Positions 5,803-7,109 of a stretch of DNA of 7,109 nucleotides are shown here, piece by piece. Source of the DNA: an uncultured Bacilli bacterium (GTDB lineage Bacteria > Bacillota_I > Bacilli_A > RF39 > UBA660). Location: the NCBI GenBank assembly GCA_944331945.1, contig CALVJC010000023.1, positions 1 through 7,109 of the forward strand, in the 5' to 3' direction. The translations under genes were made by a program, and so were the position numbers. The notes under the pieces are model-generated. The model saw only the letters and a list, made by a program, of their open reading frames with translations. It had not been told where the DNA came from and searched no databases. Each line of letters begins with the position of its first letter. Position 1 is the first letter of the stretch.

Positions 5803-6330
5803 TTATTTTGCATAGGTAAAACGTTTTTTTAGATCAACTTGTTCTAAAGTAAGTAAAAATTTCTTTTTCTCAAGTCCCAAAGCATAACCAGTCAAATCTC
5901 CATTGCTACCGATGACTCGATGACATGGAATAAGAATAGAAAGAGGATTATGTCCAACCGCTCCACCCACCGCTTGACAAGACATCGTAGGAAGATGTTT
6001 CTTTTTGGCTAGCGCTTTGGCTATTTCTTGATAGGTGGTAACACTTCCATAGGGAATTTCTAATAAAAGATTCCATACTTCTTTTTGAAAGGGAGTACCT
6101 TTGGGCTCAAGAGGTAATTCCAATGGATTTGGTTTTTGTCCTGCAAAATAGCGTTCAAGCCAATCCTTTGCTTGATCCAAACAAGGATGATGTTCTACTT
6201 TGACTGCTTCCATTATCATTTGTTCGGGAAAATATTTTTGTCCCCTTTGAAAAAGTCCGATGAGACGATGTCCATCACAAAAAAGCAAAAGCTCACCAAT
6301 AGAGGAAGAATAAGTCGTATAATAAACCAT
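5803..6330 (-). CDS. ogt: Methylated-DNA-[protein]-cysteine S-methyltransferase
   Basis: A suicide DNA-repair protein that removes alkyl groups from O6-methylguanine (and O4-methylthymine) onto its own Cys. The N-terminal ribonuclease-like domain covers about residues 1-75. The catalytic domain (about 79-165) has FQKEVW, the TTYQEIA helix with the nucleotide-flipping Tyr (Y100), AVGGAVGHNP (120-129), the acceptor site ILIPCHRV (C136) and the NGDLTGYALGLEKK end. At 175 residues it is a typical single-function Ogt, without an Ada regulatory domain. Q119 occupies the place of the arginine finger (Arg128 in human AGT); I recall such variants in Bacillota. ATG 6330 has a very strong GGAGG 5 bases upstream. 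It is the first gene of the minus-strand pair, divergent from the gene at 6435. No Ada-type operator is evident. Confidence 0.94.
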   Translation of the reverse strand: MVYYTTYSSSIGELLLFCDGHRLIGLFQRGQKYFPEQMIMEAVKVEHHPCLDQAKDWLERYFAGQKPNPLELPLEPKGTPFQKEVWNLLLEIPYGSVTTYQEIAKALAKKKHLPTMSCQAVGGAVGHNPLSILIPCHRVIGSNGDLTGYALGLEKKKFLLTLEQVDLKKRFTYAK

Positions 6331-6352
6331 AAATACCTCCTAATTTACTTAC

Positions 6353-6361
6353 AGTATAACA
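6353..6361 (-). promoter_or_regulatory. Extended -10 promoter of the methyltransferase gene
   Basis: The minus strand reads TGTTATACT, identical to the element before the response regulator. A TTTTCT-like -35 at the right distance is poor. The expected start lies near 6346, followed by GGAGG (6336-6340). Confidence 0.55.
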
Positions 6362-6384
6362 TTTCTTAGAATAGAAGAAAAGAA

Positions 6385-6413
6385 TTGCTTTCCTCATTTT
6401 GTGTTCGTATAAT
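6385..6413 (+). promoter_or_regulatory. Sigma-A-type promoter of the 6435 gene
   Basis: TTGCTT (6385-6390), a 17-bp spacer and a consensus TATAAT (6408-6413). It stands back to back with the methyltransferase promoter, with the two -35 regions almost touching, so a protein bound there would affect both genes. Initiation near 6420 gives a leader of about 15 bases that begins at the AAAGGAG ribosome binding site (6421-6427). Confidence 0.65.
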
Positions 6414-6434
6414 AGAACATAAAGGAGAAGTAAT

Positions 6435-6836
6435 ATGACAAGAACAGAAGCGAAAGAGAAGTTAATGGAAAGACTTAGAATTATCATTGCTATGAATGCG
6501 CACGATGGAACTAACAACACGGAAGCTTGTTCTGGTTTCGATGAATTTATGAATGGTGATCACTTAAATATAGAAGAGTTATTCCAGCTGGGTAAAACTT
6601 TAGAACAAAAAAATATTGATACCAGTGAATTAGAAAAATGCATGATGATTCACCAAACGGATTTGGAATTACGTTCGCGTCTTCTTTCCTATACTTCTTT
6701 AAAATTACGTTATTCAAAACATACCACGCCAGAATATGGAATCGCAAGAGCCAAAAACTTTTTAAGAGAATGGGAGTTGGAAGAGAAAAAAGCTTCGAAG
6801 AAAATAAAACAATTAAAGAAAACAAATCAGAAATAA
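6435..6836 (+). CDS. Unrecognised 133-residue protein
   Basis: I do not recognise a family. ATG 6435 follows AAAGGAG by 7 bases and a good promoter, so it is very likely expressed. The protein is mostly helical by composition: residues 3-20 form an amphipathic helix (TRTEAKEKLMERLRIIIAM), followed by a loop with Asn, Thr and Gly (21-34), a second helical part (44-75), an Arg-rich helix around 77-93, and a Lys/Glu tail (115-133) that ends KKIKQLKKTNQK. It has two Cys (32, 69), no membrane span and no signal peptide, so it is likely cytoplasmic. The basic tail could contact nucleic acid, but this is a guess. It is transcribed away from the methyltransferase and ends 75 bases before the tRNA, with no hairpin terminator visible. 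Confidence 0.8.
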   Translation: MTRTEAKEKLMERLRIIIAMNAHDGTNNTEACSGFDEFMNGDHLNIEELFQLGKTLEQKNIDTSELEKCMMIHQTDLELRSRLLSYTSLKLRYSKHTTPEYGIARAKNFLREWELEEKKASKKIKQLKKTNQK

Positions 6837-6869
6837 ATCCAAAACGTCAAAATTCGAGCAAAAAAACTG

Positions 6870-6898
6870 TTGCCAAGATGAAAAATGTATGGTACTAT
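6870..6898 (+). promoter_or_regulatory. Promoter of the tRNA gene
   Basis: TTGCCA (6870-6875), a 17-bp spacer and TACTAT (6893-6898), preceded by TGG, so it is also an extended -10 form. Initiation would fall near 6905, 7 bases before the mature tRNA 5' end. Read at another register, TATAAA at 6896-6901 would need a 20-bp spacer and is less likely. Confidence 0.5.
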
Positions 6899-6911
6899 AA
6901 ATTTGTTCGAT

Positions 6912-6988
6912 GGCGAGATAGCTCAGTTGGCTAGAGCGCTCGGTTCATACCCGAAAGGTCGAGGGTTCGACTCCCCCTCTCGCTACCA
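6912..6988 (+). tRNA. tRNA-Met (CAU anticodon), probably elongator
   Basis: A 77-base cloverleaf with CCA encoded. The acceptor stem GGCGAGA/TCTCGCT has a G1-U72 wobble, as in Bacillota elongator tRNA-Met. The D arm is GCTC/GAGC, the anticodon loop TTCATAC with CAT, and the T arm GAGGG/CCCCC with loop TTCGACT. The anticodon stem lacks the three consecutive G-C pairs of initiators and the acceptor has no C1-A72 mismatch, so it is not initiator. A tRNA-Ile2 needing lysidine also has CAT, but the overall sequence is close to the known Bacillus elongator. Two stem positions are mismatched: C27-A43 and A50-C64. Confidence 0.92.
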
Positions 6989-6999
6989 ATTAGAATATG

Positions 7000-7024
7000 A
7001 AAACAACCAAAAAGGTTGTTTTTT
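7000..7024 (+). terminator. Intrinsic terminator of the tRNA
   Basis: AAAACAACC (7000-7008) pairs perfectly with GGTTGTTTT (7014-7022) around an AAAAA loop, and T residues run through 7024. It lies 11 bases after the CCA end, so the tRNA is a single-gene transcript. Confidence 0.8.
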
Positions 7025-7109
7025 CTATGTTTTAATGCGTTAAAATAAAAGAAGTTGCAGGAAAATTGTTGAGGTTGACCACAAATTGATAAACAAAAAA
7101 GGAAGGTGC
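7025..7109 (+). other. Leader of a gene beyond the window, with strong ribosome binding site
   Basis: No ORF starts inside this stretch. AAAGGAAGG (7098-7106) is a strong ribosome binding site whose start codon would lie just past 7109. A short inverted repeat, TTTTAA/TTAAAA around TGCG (7030-7045), may be chance. A -10-like GATAAA near 7088 has only a weak TTGTTG upstream at about 16 bp, so the promoter is uncertain. Confidence 0.45.

Noticed and set aside
6293..6520. Minus-strand 75-codon ORF and plus-strand ORF 6136-6369
   Set aside because: The first crosses the divergent promoters and both neighbouring gene starts, and the second is mostly antisense to the methyltransferase; neither has start signals.
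6547..6825. Minus-strand 92-codon ORF opposite the 133-residue gene, and plus-strand ORF 6638-6934
   Set aside because: These are other-frame shadows of the gene at 6435; the second runs into the tRNA. Only the 6435 frame has a promoter and ribosome binding site.
1..7109. CRISPR array, insertion sequence, toxin-antitoxin or defence island
   Set aside because: No spaced direct repeats, transposase, terminal repeats with target duplications, or recognisable toxin or antitoxin pair were found in either strand.

Overview
The window is a strongly A+T-rich stretch of a low-G+C Gram-positive-type chromosome. TGG encodes Trp, and TGA is used as a stop in the response-regulator and pentapeptide genes, so this is the standard bacterial code and not the mycoplasma code. 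Strong AGGAGG-type ribosome binding sites, extended -10 promoters and the protein families present all suggest Bacillota, perhaps an uncultured gut lineage of Bacilli or Clostridia. The species cannot be told from this window.

Layout. Bases 1-612 are gene-poor. They hold a decayed XRE/Cro-type repressor tail on the minus strand (47-145), a doubtful 74-codon ORF with a perfect DnaA-box 9-mer inside it, and a regulatory segment with a perfect tandem 10-bp repeat, a sigma-A-like promoter and a six-codon mini-ORF with an excellent ribosome binding site. Next comes an OmpR-type response regulator overlapping by ATGA with its membrane sensor histidine kinase (613-2543), closed by an intrinsic terminator whose loop contains the kinase stop codon. 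A second plus-strand cluster (2591-4971) encodes a classical short-chain dehydrogenase, an unrecognised helical charged protein, and a pentapeptide-repeat protein with a Qnr-like C-terminus; the last two overlap by 23 bases.

A hairpin between convergent genes (4973-4997) separates this from two minus-strand genes: a membrane-anchored DNA/RNA non-specific endonuclease (4996-5748) and an Ogt-type methylated-DNA-protein cysteine methyltransferase (5803-6330). A divergent promoter region (6331-6434) then serves the methyltransferase and an unrecognised 133-residue protein (6435-6836). A tRNA with a CAU anticodon, best read as elongator tRNA-Met, follows with its own promoter and terminator. The window ends in a strong ribosome binding site for a gene just outside.

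How the genes work together. The two-component pair is a self-contained signalling unit, and the tandem repeat upstream is a candidate autoregulatory operator. The methyltransferase (alkylation repair) and the surface nuclease lie in tandem, but each has its own promoter-like sequence. The pentapeptide protein may protect topoisomerases, but its operon partners do not show a shared pathway. I see no CRISPR array, insertion sequence or clear new defence system. The most notable items are the candidate operator and leader of the two-component system, the Qnr-like protein in an unusual operon, and the XRE repressor remnant.
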